In this document: positions 8,520-15,369 of the stretch, in pieces
Numbering within the stretch: the stretch's first letter is position 1
How the letters are laid out: the number at the start of each line of letters is the position of its first letter
From: Betaproteobacteria bacterium RIFCSPLOWO2_02_FULL_68_150
GTDB lineage: Bacteria; Pseudomonadota; Gammaproteobacteria; Burkholderiales; SG8-39
Assembly: GCA_001771975.1 (NCBI GenBank)
Contig: MERE01000206.1
Coordinates: forward strand, 1 to 19,440
DNA: 19,440 nt
Reading direction: 5' to 3'
Notes under the pieces: generated by a model
The model's input: the letters and a program-made list of their open reading frames with translations, nothing else
Databases searched by the model: none
What the model was told of the DNA's origin: nothing
Program-made: the position numbers and the translations under genes

Positions 8520-8593
8520 GGCTGCTGGCGGCGAAGCCGTATTATAAGCAGCACATCGACCGGGGTGCTCTTCCTGCGGCGGGCGTGGCGCCG
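8520..8593. promoter_or_regulatory. Divergent promoter region between the AsmA-like gene and the MFS gene
   Basis: The 74-bp gap contains one AT-rich patch in otherwise GC-rich DNA. On the minus strand it reads TATAAT (plus-strand 8541-8546), 21 nt before the ATG at 8519. On the plus strand the same patch reads TATTAT (8540-8545), about 48 nt before the MFS ATG at 8594. It could serve as -10 for either or both genes. No convincing -35 hexamers and no strong Shine-Dalgarno sequences are visible. Confidence 0.4.
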
Positions 8594-9808
8594 ATGCTAG
8601 ACTGGCGTGCCTTGCCGCAAGCGCCCGCGTCACTTCAAATCACGCTGCTCCTCGGTTTTCTGATCGCACTGGTCGCGCTCGGCATCGACTCGACGGTGCC
8701 GACGCTTCCGGCAGTGGCGCGCGGGTTCGGCGTCGAGCCCGGTGCGGTCCAGATCACGCTGACCGGGTTGTTTGCCGGCGTCGCCTGCGGACAGCTCGCG
8801 TGGGGCCCGCTGTCGGATCGCTGCGGCCGCAGGCCGGCACTCGCCGGCGGCCTGGCGCTGATGGCCGCCGCCAGCCTCGCCAGCACCGCGGCGGGCGATG
8901 CGACGACGCTCGCCTGGCTGCGGGTTGCACAGGGATTCGGACTGTCGTGCGGCCCCGTGGTCGGGCGCTCCATCGTGCGCGACCTCTACGGCCAGGAACA
9001 GGCTGCGCGACTGCTGGCGCGCATGATGGTCGTGTTCGGCCTGGTGCCGATCAGCGCGCCGCTGGTGGGCAGCGCCTTGCTCGCCGCTTCCGGCTGGCGC
9101 GCCGTGTTCTGGCTGCACGCGATCGTTGCCGCCGCGCTCGTGGTGGCCGTTTGGCGCGGGCTTCCTGAAACGCTGCCCCTGCCGCGCGGCGGCACGCACC
9201 GGAGCGCGCGTCCGCTCAGCTTCGCTGCGCTGCTTGGCCGACGCGCCTTCGTCGCACCGTTCCTCGTGATGCTCGGCGCGCAGCTCGGCATCATCGCGTT
9301 CGTCACCAATTCTGCGGTCGTGCTGATCCACGGCTTCGGCCTCACGCCCTGGCAGTACAGCCTGGTGTTCGCGGGGGTGATGCTGGGACAGATCGGCGGC
9401 GCGTTCGCGAGCAGCCGCCTGGTGGCGCGCCACGGCATTCGCGGCCTGCTGCGCTTCGGGACTTCGTTCGCCGCCTGCTCGGGAATCGCGCTCGCGGCGC
9501 TCGCCTGGATGGAGATCCGGCATTGGAGTGCCGTGGCCGGCCCGATGGGCGCGTTTCTATTCGCCTCGAGCTTCATCATCCCGAACGCCACTGCCGCCGC
9601 CCTGTCGCCGTTTCGCGACAGCGCCGGCAGCGCTTCGTCGCTCATGGGCGCCCTGGCGTTCGGCATTGGCGCAGTGCTCGGCGCCGTCCTCGGATCGCTG
9701 TTCGACGGCAGCGCACGCCCCATGGCGAGCGCGACCGCCCTCGGCGGCGCCGCAGCCTGGTTGGCGATGGCGCTGCTGCCGAAACAGCAGGTGCAGTCCG
9801 ATGGATAG
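8594..9808 (+). CDS. Bcr/CflA-type MFS efflux transporter
   Basis: This 404-residue protein has about 12 hydrophobic segments and fits the drug:H+ antiporter-1 branch of the major facilitator superfamily (Bcr/CflA-like). The loop 2-3 motif A is visible as GPLSDRCGRRPAL near residues 73-85. The first periplasmic segment has the family-like D-S-T-V-P-T-L-P pattern after helix 1. Such proteins export small molecules from the cytoplasm using the proton gradient. The ATG at 8594 is preferred over an in-frame GTG nine bases earlier; neither has a good ribosome site. Its stop overlaps the next start by 8 bp, so it is probably co-transcribed with the FAD oxidoreductase and the TRAP genes. The substrate is unknown; in this context it could export a related metabolite rather than a drug, which is inference. 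Confidence 0.85.
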   Translation: MLDWRALPQAPASLQITLLLGFLIALVALGIDSTVPTLPAVARGFGVEPGAVQITLTGLFAGVACGQLAWGPLSDRCGRRPALAGGLALMAAASLASTAAGDATTLAWLRVAQGFGLSCGPVVGRSIVRDLYGQEQAARLLARMMVVFGLVPISAPLVGSALLAASGWRAVFWLHAIVAAALVVAVWRGLPETLPLPRGGTHRSARPLSFAALLGRRAFVAPFLVMLGAQLGIIAFVTNSAVVLIHGFGLTPWQYSLVFAGVMLGQIGGAFASSRLVARHGIRGLLRFGTSFAACSGIALAALAWMEIRHWSAVAGPMGAFLFASSFIIPNATAAALSPFRDSAGSASSLMGALAFGIGAVLGAVLGSLFDGSARPMASATALGGAAAWLAMALLPKQQVQSDG

Positions 9809-10904
9809 CGTCGCCTGCGTCGTGATCGGCGCCGGAGTCGTGGGACTTGCCGTGGCGCGAGCGCTCGCGAGCGCCGGCCGCGAGGTCGTGATCCTCGAGG
9901 CGGAGACCGCGATCGGCATGCACACCAGCTCGCGCAATTCGGAGGTCATCCACGCCGGCATCTACTATCCGCGGGGCTCGCTCAAGGCGAGCGCCTGCGT
10001 GCGCGGCCGCGAGCGTCTCTACCGCTACTGCGCCGAGCACGGCGTGCCGCACCGGCGCTGCGGCAAACTGATCGTCGCCACCGATCGGCGGCAGGTCCCC
10101 GAATTGCGCGCCATCGAGGCCAGAGCGCACGCCAACGGCGTCACCGACGTCAAGTGGCTGGAGCGCGACGCGGCGCTGGTACTCGAGCCCGAGCTGCGTT
10201 GCGTCGCAGCGCTGCATTCGCCCTCCACCGGGATCATCGATAGCCACGCGCTGATGCTCGCGTACCTGGGGGACGCCGGGCGCGCGGGGGCGATGCTGGC
10301 GCTGGGCAGCCCCGTGCTGCGCGCGCGCGCGTTGCGCGCCGGATTCGAGCTCGAAGTCGGCGGGCGAGAGCCGACGCGGATCCTGGCGCGCCAGCTGGTC
10401 AACTGCGCCGGGCTCACCGCGCCGGGCGTGGCTCGGCGCATCGAGGGGTTTCCCGGGGATCTGGTGCCGCGCGAGCTCTACGCCAAGGGCAACTATTATT
10501 CGCTCACCGGGCACGCTCCGTTCTCGCGGCTGGTCTATCCCGTGCCGGAGCCCGGCGGCCTGGGCGTGCACCTGACGCTCGATCTCGCGGGACAGGCGCG
10601 CTTCGGTCCGGACGTCGAGTGGGTCGAGCGAATCGAGTATTCGGTCGACCCGGCGCGGGCTCAAGCGTTCTACGGCGCGATCCGGCGCTACTGGCCCGGA
10701 CTGGCCGAGGGCGCGCTGGCGCCCGCCTATTGCGGCATCCGGCCGAAAATCTCCGGACCCGGCGAGCCGGCGGCGGATTTCGTCATCGCGGGACCCTTAC
10801 AGCACTCGCTCGGCGGCCTGGTGCACCTGTTCGGCATCGAGTCGCCCGGATTGACAGCGTCGTTGGCGTTGGCCGATGATGTCGCGGCTCTGCTTCGCAC
10901 CTAA
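9801..10904 (+). CDS. FAD-dependent oxidoreductase of the L-2-hydroxyglutarate oxidase (LhgO) type
   Basis: This 367-residue flavoprotein belongs to the DAO/glycine oxidase-like superfamily. The Rossmann motif GAGVVG is at residues 10-15 with the adenosine-ribose-binding acid at Glu33. The segment HTSSRNSEVIHAGIYYP (41-57) closely matches the HNSGVIHAGIYY signature of L-2-hydroxyglutarate dehydrogenases, including His51. Near the C-terminus, YCGIRPKISGPGEP and HLFGIESPGLTASLA are the typical closing motifs. Members oxidise L-2-hydroxyglutarate or related 2-hydroxyacids to 2-oxoacids, with electrons passed to quinone or oxygen. The ATG at 9801 lies just inside the MFS end (8-bp overlap), and the longer upstream frame is only a shadow of the MFS gene. 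It is followed after 14 bp by dctP, suggesting the TRAP system imports its substrate. Exact substrate unproven. Confidence 0.85.
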   Translation: MDSVACVVIGAGVVGLAVARALASAGREVVILEAETAIGMHTSSRNSEVIHAGIYYPRGSLKASACVRGRERLYRYCAEHGVPHRRCGKLIVATDRRQVPELRAIEARAHANGVTDVKWLERDAALVLEPELRCVAALHSPSTGIIDSHALMLAYLGDAGRAGAMLALGSPVLRARALRAGFELEVGGREPTRILARQLVNCAGLTAPGVARRIEGFPGDLVPRELYAKGNYYSLTGHAPFSRLVYPVPEPGGLGVHLTLDLAGQARFGPDVEWVERIEYSVDPARAQAFYGAIRRYWPGLAEGALAPAYCGIRPKISGPGEPAADFVIAGPLQHSLGGLVHLFGIESPGLTASLALADDVAALLRT

Positions 10905-10908
10905 CCCC

Positions 10909-10914
10909 GGGAGG
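10909..10914 (+). promoter_or_regulatory. Strong Shine-Dalgarno for dctP
   Basis: GGGAGG lies 4 nt before the dctP ATG (GGAGG core 10910-10914). It is one of the clearest ribosome sites in the window, consistent with high expression of a periplasmic binding protein relative to the weakly initiated dctQ that follows. Confidence 0.75.
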
Positions 10915-10918
10915 AAAA

Positions 10919-11899
10919 ATGATTCATCGCCGATCGTTCATTGCCGCGGCCGTAGCGGGCGCTTTCATGCTCGCCACTGGCACTGCACAGACGCAGACCA
11001 AGTGGGACATGCCGACGCCGTACCCTGACGGCAACTTCCACACCAAGAACGTGGTCCAGTTCACGCAGGAGGTTGCCCAGGCCAGCGCCGGCAAGCTCAC
11101 CATCTCTACGCATACCAATGGTTCGATGATCAAGCACCCGGAAATCAAGCGTGCGGTGCAGACCGGACAGGTTCCGATCGGCGAGATCCTGGTCTCGGTG
11201 CTCGCCAACGAGAACGCGATCTTCGCCTTCGATTCCAATCCCTTCCTCGCCAACAGCTACGCCAAGCAGCGCAAGCTATGGAGCGTGGCGAAACCGACCA
11301 TCGAGAAACGGCTCGACGCGCAAGGCATCATGGTTCTGTACTCGGTGCCGTGGCCGCCGCAGGGCGTGTATGCCAAGAAGGAATTGCAGTCCGTTGCCGA
11401 CTTGAAGGGCGCAAAGTTCCGCACCTACAGCCCGACCACTTCGCGCTTCGCCGAGCTGATGGGCGCGATCCCGACCACCATCCAGGTGCCGGAAATTCCG
11501 CAGGCCTTCCGCACCGGCCAGGTCGATTCCATGATCACTTCCGGCGCCACCGGCGTCGACAGCCAGGCGTGGGACTACCTCACGCATTACCACGATACGC
11601 AGGCGTTTCTGCCGCAGAACGTCGTGATCGTGAACAAGGCAGCCTGGGGCAAGCTCGACGCGGCTACGCAGAAGGCGGTCATGAACGCTGCCAGGACCGC
11701 CGAGGAGCGTGGCTGGAAAACGAGCGAAGCGGAGAACGAACGCTACGTGAAGACGATGGCGGACAAGGGCATCAAGGTCGTCAAGCCGTCGGCGAAACTC
11801 GCGGCTGAATTCGCCGAGATCGGCAGGAAGATGGCCGCCGAATGGGCGCAAAAGGCAGGACCGGATGGCGAGGCGATCCTGAAAGCCTACGGCCAGTGA
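10919..11899 (+). CDS. dctP: TRAP transporter periplasmic solute-binding protein (DctP family)
   Basis: This 326-residue protein begins with an export signal carrying twin arginines (HRRSFIA, Tat-like), a hydrophobic core, and a likely cleavage after Gly-Thr-Ala near residue 23. The mature part has the DctP fold signatures: MPTPYPDGNFH at its start, and LKGAKFRTYSP with the conserved substrate-carboxylate-binding Arg168. The segment IPQAFRTGQVDSMIT is the typical family motif near the second domain. Such proteins bind organic acids in the periplasm and hand them to the DctQM permease, driven by a sodium or proton gradient. It directly follows the LhgO-like oxidoreductase (14-bp gap), pointing to a hydroxy- or dicarboxylic acid substrate. 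That link is inference from context. Confidence 0.93.
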   Translation: MIHRRSFIAAAVAGAFMLATGTAQTQTKWDMPTPYPDGNFHTKNVVQFTQEVAQASAGKLTISTHTNGSMIKHPEIKRAVQTGQVPIGEILVSVLANENAIFAFDSNPFLANSYAKQRKLWSVAKPTIEKRLDAQGIMVLYSVPWPPQGVYAKKELQSVADLKGAKFRTYSPTTSRFAELMGAIPTTIQVPEIPQAFRTGQVDSMITSGATGVDSQAWDYLTHYHDTQAFLPQNVVIVNKAAWGKLDAATQKAVMNAARTAEERGWKTSEAENERYVKTMADKGIKVVKPSAKLAAEFAEIGRKMAAEWAQKAGPDGEAILKAYGQ

Positions 11900-11908
11900 G
11901 CCGCGTCC

Positions 11909-11913
11909 GGGAG
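11909..11913 (+). promoter_or_regulatory. Ribosome site that decides the TTG start of dctQ
   Basis: GGGAG lies 8 nt before the TTG at 11922. An ATG at 11917 is out of frame and ends after six codons, and there is no in-frame ATG or GTG between the dctP stop and the first membrane helix. The TTG is therefore the best-supported start, and it should initiate poorly. Confidence 0.55.
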
Positions 11914-11921
11914 CGCATGCT

Positions 11922-12452
11922 TTGCGCGGCGCGTTGAACGTCGTCTACAAGACATCCGGCCTGCTGGCCGGATTTTTTTTGGTCGCGATCGCGGTCCTCT
12001 CGCTCGTCCAGATCGGCAGCCGGCTCGCGGGCATCGCCGCGCACTCGTTCGACGAATTCGCCGGATACTGCATGGCGGCTTCCTCGTTTCTGGGCCTGGC
12101 CTATACCTTGCGCGCCAACGAGCACATCCGCATGACGCTGGTGTTGCACCACACGCACGGGCGGCTGCGGCGCGCGATGGAACTCGGCGCGCTCGCCTCG
12201 AGCGCGTGCATCGTCGGTTTCTTCGCGTGGTGGAGCGGCGACATGGTGCAAACCTCGTTCGAGTTGAACGACGTGTCGCAGGGCCTGGTGCCGGTAAAGC
12301 TCTGGATCCCGCAATCGGGCATGGCGCTGGGGCTGGCGGTCCTGCTGCTCGCGATGCTCGACGACTTGCTGCAAGCCGTGCGCGGCGGGCCGACTTCGTT
12401 CGATTCGTCCGCAACTGCCAAGGCGGCGGACCAGCCCGCCTTCGAGCGCTGA
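11922..12452 (+). CDS. dctQ: TRAP transporter small permease (DctQ family)
   Basis: This 176-residue membrane protein has four hydrophobic helices. Its first helix (residues about 13-31, ending near VLSLVQIGSR) has the usual DctQ pattern, and FAGYCMAASSFLGLAYTLRANEHIRM contains the family's conserved R-x-x-E-H-I-R-hydrophobic loop. DctQ is the four-helix partner that binds DctM in the inner membrane; the TRAP complex imports organic acids with a cation gradient. The start is a TTG with GGGAG 8 nt upstream. A perfect intrinsic terminator lies within codons 11-20, so expression of this gene and dctM is probably attenuated relative to dctP. It is followed by dctM after 7 bp. Confidence 0.9.
   Translation: MRGALNVVYKTSGLLAGFFLVAIAVLSLVQIGSRLAGIAAHSFDEFAGYCMAASSFLGLAYTLRANEHIRMTLVLHHTHGRLRRAMELGALASSACIVGFFAWWSGDMVQTSFELNDVSQGLVPVKLWIPQSGMALGLAVLLLAMLDDLLQAVRGGPTSFDSSATAKAADQPAFER
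11954..11980 (+). terminator. Intrinsic (Rho-independent) terminator inside the dctQ coding start
   Basis: ATCCGGCC (11954-11961) pairs perfectly with GGCCGGAT (11966-11973) around a TGCT loop, and is followed by an uninterrupted run of eight T (11973-11980). All the elements of a strong intrinsic terminator are present. It starts 55 nt after the dctP stop and 32 nt into dctQ. The T run is encoded by TTT TTT TTG (Phe18-Phe19-Leu20), whereas seven of the other eight Phe codons in dctQ are TTC. Probable role: partial termination after dctP, relieved when ribosomes initiate at the TTG. Confidence 0.75.
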
Positions 12453-12459
12453 AGCACCG

Positions 12460-13767
12460 ATGGATCTGGGCCTGGTCGCCGTCATCCTGCTCGCCGCGCT
12501 CGCGGTCTTCCTGATCGGCGGCATCTGGATCGCCCTGTCGCTGCTCGGACTGGGCTGGCTGGCGATGGCGCTGTTCACCGACGCGCCGGCGGGCAAGCTG
12601 ATGGCCACCACCGTCTGGGGATCGTCGGCCTCCTGGGCACTCACGGCGCTGCCGCTGTTCATCTGGATGGGCGAAATCCTGTTCCGCACGCGCATTTCGC
12701 AAGACATGTTTCGCGGCCTGGCGCCGTGGATGGCGCCGCTGCCCGGCAGGCTGATGCATTGCAACGTCGTGGGGTGCGGCATTTTCGCCGCGATCTCCGG
12801 ATCGTCGGCCGCAACCGCCGCCACCATCGGCAAGATCACGATTCCGGAACTGAAACAGCGCGGCTACGACGAAGCGATGGCAGTCGGCTCGCTCGCCGGC
12901 GCCGGCACCCTCGGCCTGCTGATCCCGCCGTCGATCATCATGATCGTCTACGGCGTGGCGGCAGATGTCTCGGTGGCACGCCTGTTCGTCGCCGGCGTGC
13001 TGCCCGGCGCGCTGCTGATGCTGCTCTTCTCCGGTTACATTGCCGCCTGGGCGGCGCTCAACCCGGCGAAGACACCGCCACGCGACTCGGTCACCACGCT
13101 CGGCGAGAAGTTCTACGCGGCGCGCTACCTGATCCCGACGATCCTGCTTATTGCGGGGGTCATCGGCTCGATCTACACCGGCGTCGCCACGCCTACCGAG
13201 GCGGCGGTGATCGGCGTCGCCGGCTCGCTCGTGCTGTCGCTCATTTCCAGCTCACTCAACTGGCATACCTTCAGCGCCAGCGTCATGGGAGCGATGAAAA
13301 CCTCATGCATGATCGCGTTCATCCTCACCGGCGCTGCCTTTCTCACGGTGGCGATGGGCTTCACCGGAATTCCGCGCGCCATGGCGGGCTGGATCGCCGG
13401 CCAGCAGTTCGCGCCGTGGCAGTTGGTCGCGGTGCTCACGGTGCTGTTCATGGTTCTCGGCTGTTTTCTCGACGGCATTTCGATGGTGGTGCTCACTTCG
13501 GCGGTGATCCTGCCCTCGGTGAGGGCGGCGGGCATCGACCTGCTCTGGTTCGGCGTTTTCATCGTGCTGGTGGTCGAGATGGCGCAAATCACGCCGCCGG
13601 TGGGTTTCAACCTGTTCGTGCTGCAGGGGCTCACCGGGCGTAACATGTTCTACGTTGCGCGCGCGTCGATCCCGTTCTTCGTGCTGATGGTCGCGGCCGT
13701 GGCGCTCATCTGGGTGTTTCCGCAGATCGTGACCTACCTGCCCGGCAAGATGTTCAAGCTGGGCTGA
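12460..13767 (+). CDS. dctM: TRAP transporter large permease (DctM family)
   Basis: This 435-residue inner-membrane protein has about a dozen hydrophobic segments. It shows the DctM signatures: ISGSSAATAATIGKITIPEL near residues 112-131, GSLAGAGTLGLLIPPSIIMIVYG near residues 144-166, GVATPTEAAVIGVAG near 240-254, and EMAQITPPVGFNLFVLQG near 370-390. The large subunit is the transport engine of the TRAP system and contains the cation and substrate path. Its length is normal for the family. The ATG at 12460 follows the dctQ stop by 7 bp. It ends 2 bp before a GST remnant. Confidence 0.95.
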   Translation: MDLGLVAVILLAALAVFLIGGIWIALSLLGLGWLAMALFTDAPAGKLMATTVWGSSASWALTALPLFIWMGEILFRTRISQDMFRGLAPWMAPLPGRLMHCNVVGCGIFAAISGSSAATAATIGKITIPELKQRGYDEAMAVGSLAGAGTLGLLIPPSIIMIVYGVAADVSVARLFVAGVLPGALLMLLFSGYIAAWAALNPAKTPPRDSVTTLGEKFYAARYLIPTILLIAGVIGSIYTGVATPTEAAVIGVAGSLVLSLISSSLNWHTFSASVMGAMKTSCMIAFILTGAAFLTVAMGFTGIPRAMAGWIAGQQFAPWQLVAVLTVLFMVLGCFLDGISMVVLTSAVILPSVRAAGIDLLWFGVFIVLVVEMAQITPPVGFNLFVLQGLTGRNMFYVARASIPFFVLMVAAVALIWVFPQIVTYLPGKMFKLG

Positions 13768-13769
13768 TC

Positions 13770-13937
13770 ATGATTGCGGTCCATCACCTCAACAACTCCC
13801 GCTCCCAGCGCGTACTCTGGCTGCTGGAGGAGCTTGGGCTCGACTGCGAGGTCAAGTGCTACCCGCGCGACGCGAAAACGATGCTCGCATACAATCGGGC
13901 GCTGCACAGAGGCGGCCCATACGCGCTGCTGCGATAG
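13770..13937 (+). pseudogene. Truncated glutathione S-transferase (N-terminal remnant)
   Basis: An ATG 2 bp after the dctM stop opens a 55-codon frame. Residues 1-40 are a clear GST N-terminal thioredoxin-like segment: NNSRSQRVLWLLEELGL followed by acidic/basic residues and AKTMLA. A complete GST is about 200-230 residues. Here the similarity stops abruptly after Ala40 (near 13889), and 15 unrelated residues lead to a TAG. No continuation of the GST is visible in the other frames, so about four fifths of the gene is missing, by deletion rather than frameshift. The stop is 1 bp before the nnrD ATG, so the remnant may still be translated and couple dctM to nnrD translation. The remaining peptide lacks the helical C-terminal domain and could not be an active enzyme. 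Confidence 0.8.
13890..13895 (+). promoter_or_regulatory. Candidate -10 box for nnrD at the GST breakpoint
   Basis: TACAAT begins exactly where GST similarity ends, 43 nt before the nnrD ATG. It is probably part of the original upstream region of nnrD, now fused to the GST remnant. No convincing -35 is seen 16-18 bp upstream, where the sequence is still GST-derived. Confidence 0.35.
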
Positions 13938-13938
13938 C

Positions 13939-15366
13939 ATGTCCCAGCCGATCTACCTGACCTCGGAGATCCGCCGCGTCGAGCAGGCGGCGGGCGAGGT
14001 TGCGCCTTCGCTCATGGAGCGTGCCGGCGCGGCCGCCGCCGAGCTCGCCGCACAGTTGCTGTCCGACCGCGACAAGGACGTGCTGGTGCTTGCCGGTCCC
14101 GGCAACAACGGCGGCGATGCACGCGTCGTCGCGCGACTGCTCGCGGAGCGGTTCCTCCGCGTTACGCTCGCCACCCGCGTCGAGGAAATTCCGTCGGACC
14201 GGCGCTGGGGCCTGGTAGTCGACGGGCTATTCGGCATTGGCCTCGCGCGTCCTATCGAGGGCGATTACGCGAAGCTGATCGAATGGGCCAATGCGCAAAC
14301 TTGCCCGGTGCTCGCGCTCGACATCCCCAGCGGCGTTGCCTCGGACACCGGCCAGGTGCTCGGCCATGCGGTGCGCGCGACACACACCGTCAGCTTCATC
14401 GCGCTCAAGCCAGGATTGCTCACGCTCGACGGCCCGGACCACTGCGGTGTCGTTTCAGTCGCCGACCTCGGGTTGCGCGCCCCGGAACTTGTCGGGCCGA
14501 GCGCTTGGGTGGTCACACCGGAACTGTTCGCCGGATCACTCAAGCCGCGCCGGAGAAACTTCCACAAGGGTCAGGCAGGCTCCGTCGCGATACTCGGCGG
14601 GGCAGCGGGCATGGCCGGCGCCGCTCTGCTCGCCGGGCGAGCTGCGCTCTCGCTCGGCGCGGGCCGCGTCTACGTTGGCCTGCTCGCGCCGGACGCTCCA
14701 GCGGTGGACCCGGTTGCGCCGGAACTCATGCTGCGTCATCCGGACGAGGCGCTCGGCCTGGAATTGGACGCCGTCGTCGTGGGCCCCGGTCTGGGGCAGG
14801 GCGAACGCGCCGAGACGCTCGTCGCCGCGGCACTCGCCAGCGAGATTCCCTGCGTGCTCGATGCCGACGCGCTCAACCTGATCGCCGAGAACTCCGACCT
14901 TCGGCACGCCTGCGCACGACGCACCGCCGAGACATTGCTCACACCGCATCCCGGTGAAGCCTCGCGCCTGCTTGCGCTCAGCACGACCGACGTGCAGGCC
15001 GACCGCCTCAACGCGGCGCGCAACCTCGCGCACAACCTAAACGCGCACGTGGTGCTGAAAGGCAACGGCAGCGTCATCGTGGCGCGCGACGGGCACTGGT
15101 TCGTCAATTGCACGGGCAATCCCGGCATGGCCTCGGCCGGCATGGGCGACGTGCTCTCGGGAATGCTCGGCGCGCTGCTGGCGCAGGGCTGCCCGGGCGA
15201 GGCGGCGCTTGCCCTGGGCGTGCATTTGCACGGCGCAGCGGGCGATGAGCGGATGCACGCCGGCGACGGTCCGGTCGGCATCGCGGCCGGCGAGTTGATC
15301 GCTCCGGCGCGCCGCATCTGGAACGCCTGGCTGAGCGAGCGCGGCGCGCGGCCGCGCGCGCGCTGA
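13939..15366 (+). CDS. nnr: Bifunctional NAD(P)H-hydrate epimerase / ADP-dependent NAD(P)H-hydrate dehydratase
   Basis: This 475-residue repair enzyme restores damaged NAD(P)H hydrates. The N-terminal epimerase domain (about 1-200) interconverts R and S hydrates. The C-terminal dehydratase domain (about 205-475) uses ADP to dehydrate the S form. Visible motifs are GPGNNGGDA (53-61), DGLFGIGL, and LALDIPSG with the conserved Asp128. In the dehydratase they are GSVAILGGAAGMAGAALLAG, LTPHPGEASRLL and NPGMASAGMGDVLSG (near 394-408). The stretch between the GGDA helix and DGLFGIG looks about 25-30 residues shorter than usual. The ATG at 13939 gives the family-typical start MSQPIYLTSEIRRVEQ. It follows the GST remnant by 1 bp and converges with the next gene with only 3 bp between stops. 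Confidence 0.93.
   Translation: MSQPIYLTSEIRRVEQAAGEVAPSLMERAGAAAAELAAQLLSDRDKDVLVLAGPGNNGGDARVVARLLAERFLRVTLATRVEEIPSDRRWGLVVDGLFGIGLARPIEGDYAKLIEWANAQTCPVLALDIPSGVASDTGQVLGHAVRATHTVSFIALKPGLLTLDGPDHCGVVSVADLGLRAPELVGPSAWVVTPELFAGSLKPRRRNFHKGQAGSVAILGGAAGMAGAALLAGRAALSLGAGRVYVGLLAPDAPAVDPVAPELMLRHPDEALGLELDAVVVGPGLGQGERAETLVAAALASEIPCVLDADALNLIAENSDLRHACARRTAETLLTPHPGEASRLLALSTTDVQADRLNAARNLAHNLNAHVVLKGNGSVIVARDGHWFVNCTGNPGMASAGMGDVLSGMLGALLAQGCPGEAALALGVHLHGAAGDERMHAGDGPVGIAAGELIAPARRIWNAWLSERGARPRAR
15344..15359. repeat. 16-bp GC palindrome at the 3' end of nnrD
   Basis: GCGCGCGGCCGCGCGC is a perfect palindrome just before the nnrD stop. Folded with GGCC as loop it gives a 6-bp GC stem. 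It lacks a T tract. In such GC-rich DNA it may be coincidental, but it is the only hairpin between the two converging genes. Confidence 0.4.
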
Positions 15367-15369
15367 GCG

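Noticed and set aside
5574..8600. A 1008-codon open frame on the plus strand opposite the coiled-coil gene, rich in Leu, Phe, Ala, Gly and Arg
   Set aside because: It mirrors the Glu/Arg/Ala codons of the coiled coil read backwards. The apparent hydrophobic repeats are the complement of the tandem repeat, not membrane helices of a real protein.
8520..8633. Extension of the AsmA-like protein to an upstream start at 8633
   Set aside because: It would overlap the divergent MFS start and adds a low-complexity segment without family-like sequence. The ATG at 8519 directly precedes the folded N-terminal module and follows a TATAAT box.
9528..9800. Extension of the FAD oxidoreductase to an upstream start inside the MFS gene
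   Set aside because: The extra 91 residues are a frame-shadow of the MFS gene; the dinucleotide-binding strand begins right after the ATG at 9801.
11917..11937. ATG at 11917 as the start of dctQ
   Set aside because: It is out of frame with DctQ and reaches a stop after six codons. A tiny leader peptide cannot be excluded, but there is no support beyond its position.
13774..13938. N-terminal extension of nnrD through the GST remnant
   Set aside because: That frame reads the GST remnant out of frame. The ATG at 13939 matches the family start, and GST similarity is in a different frame.
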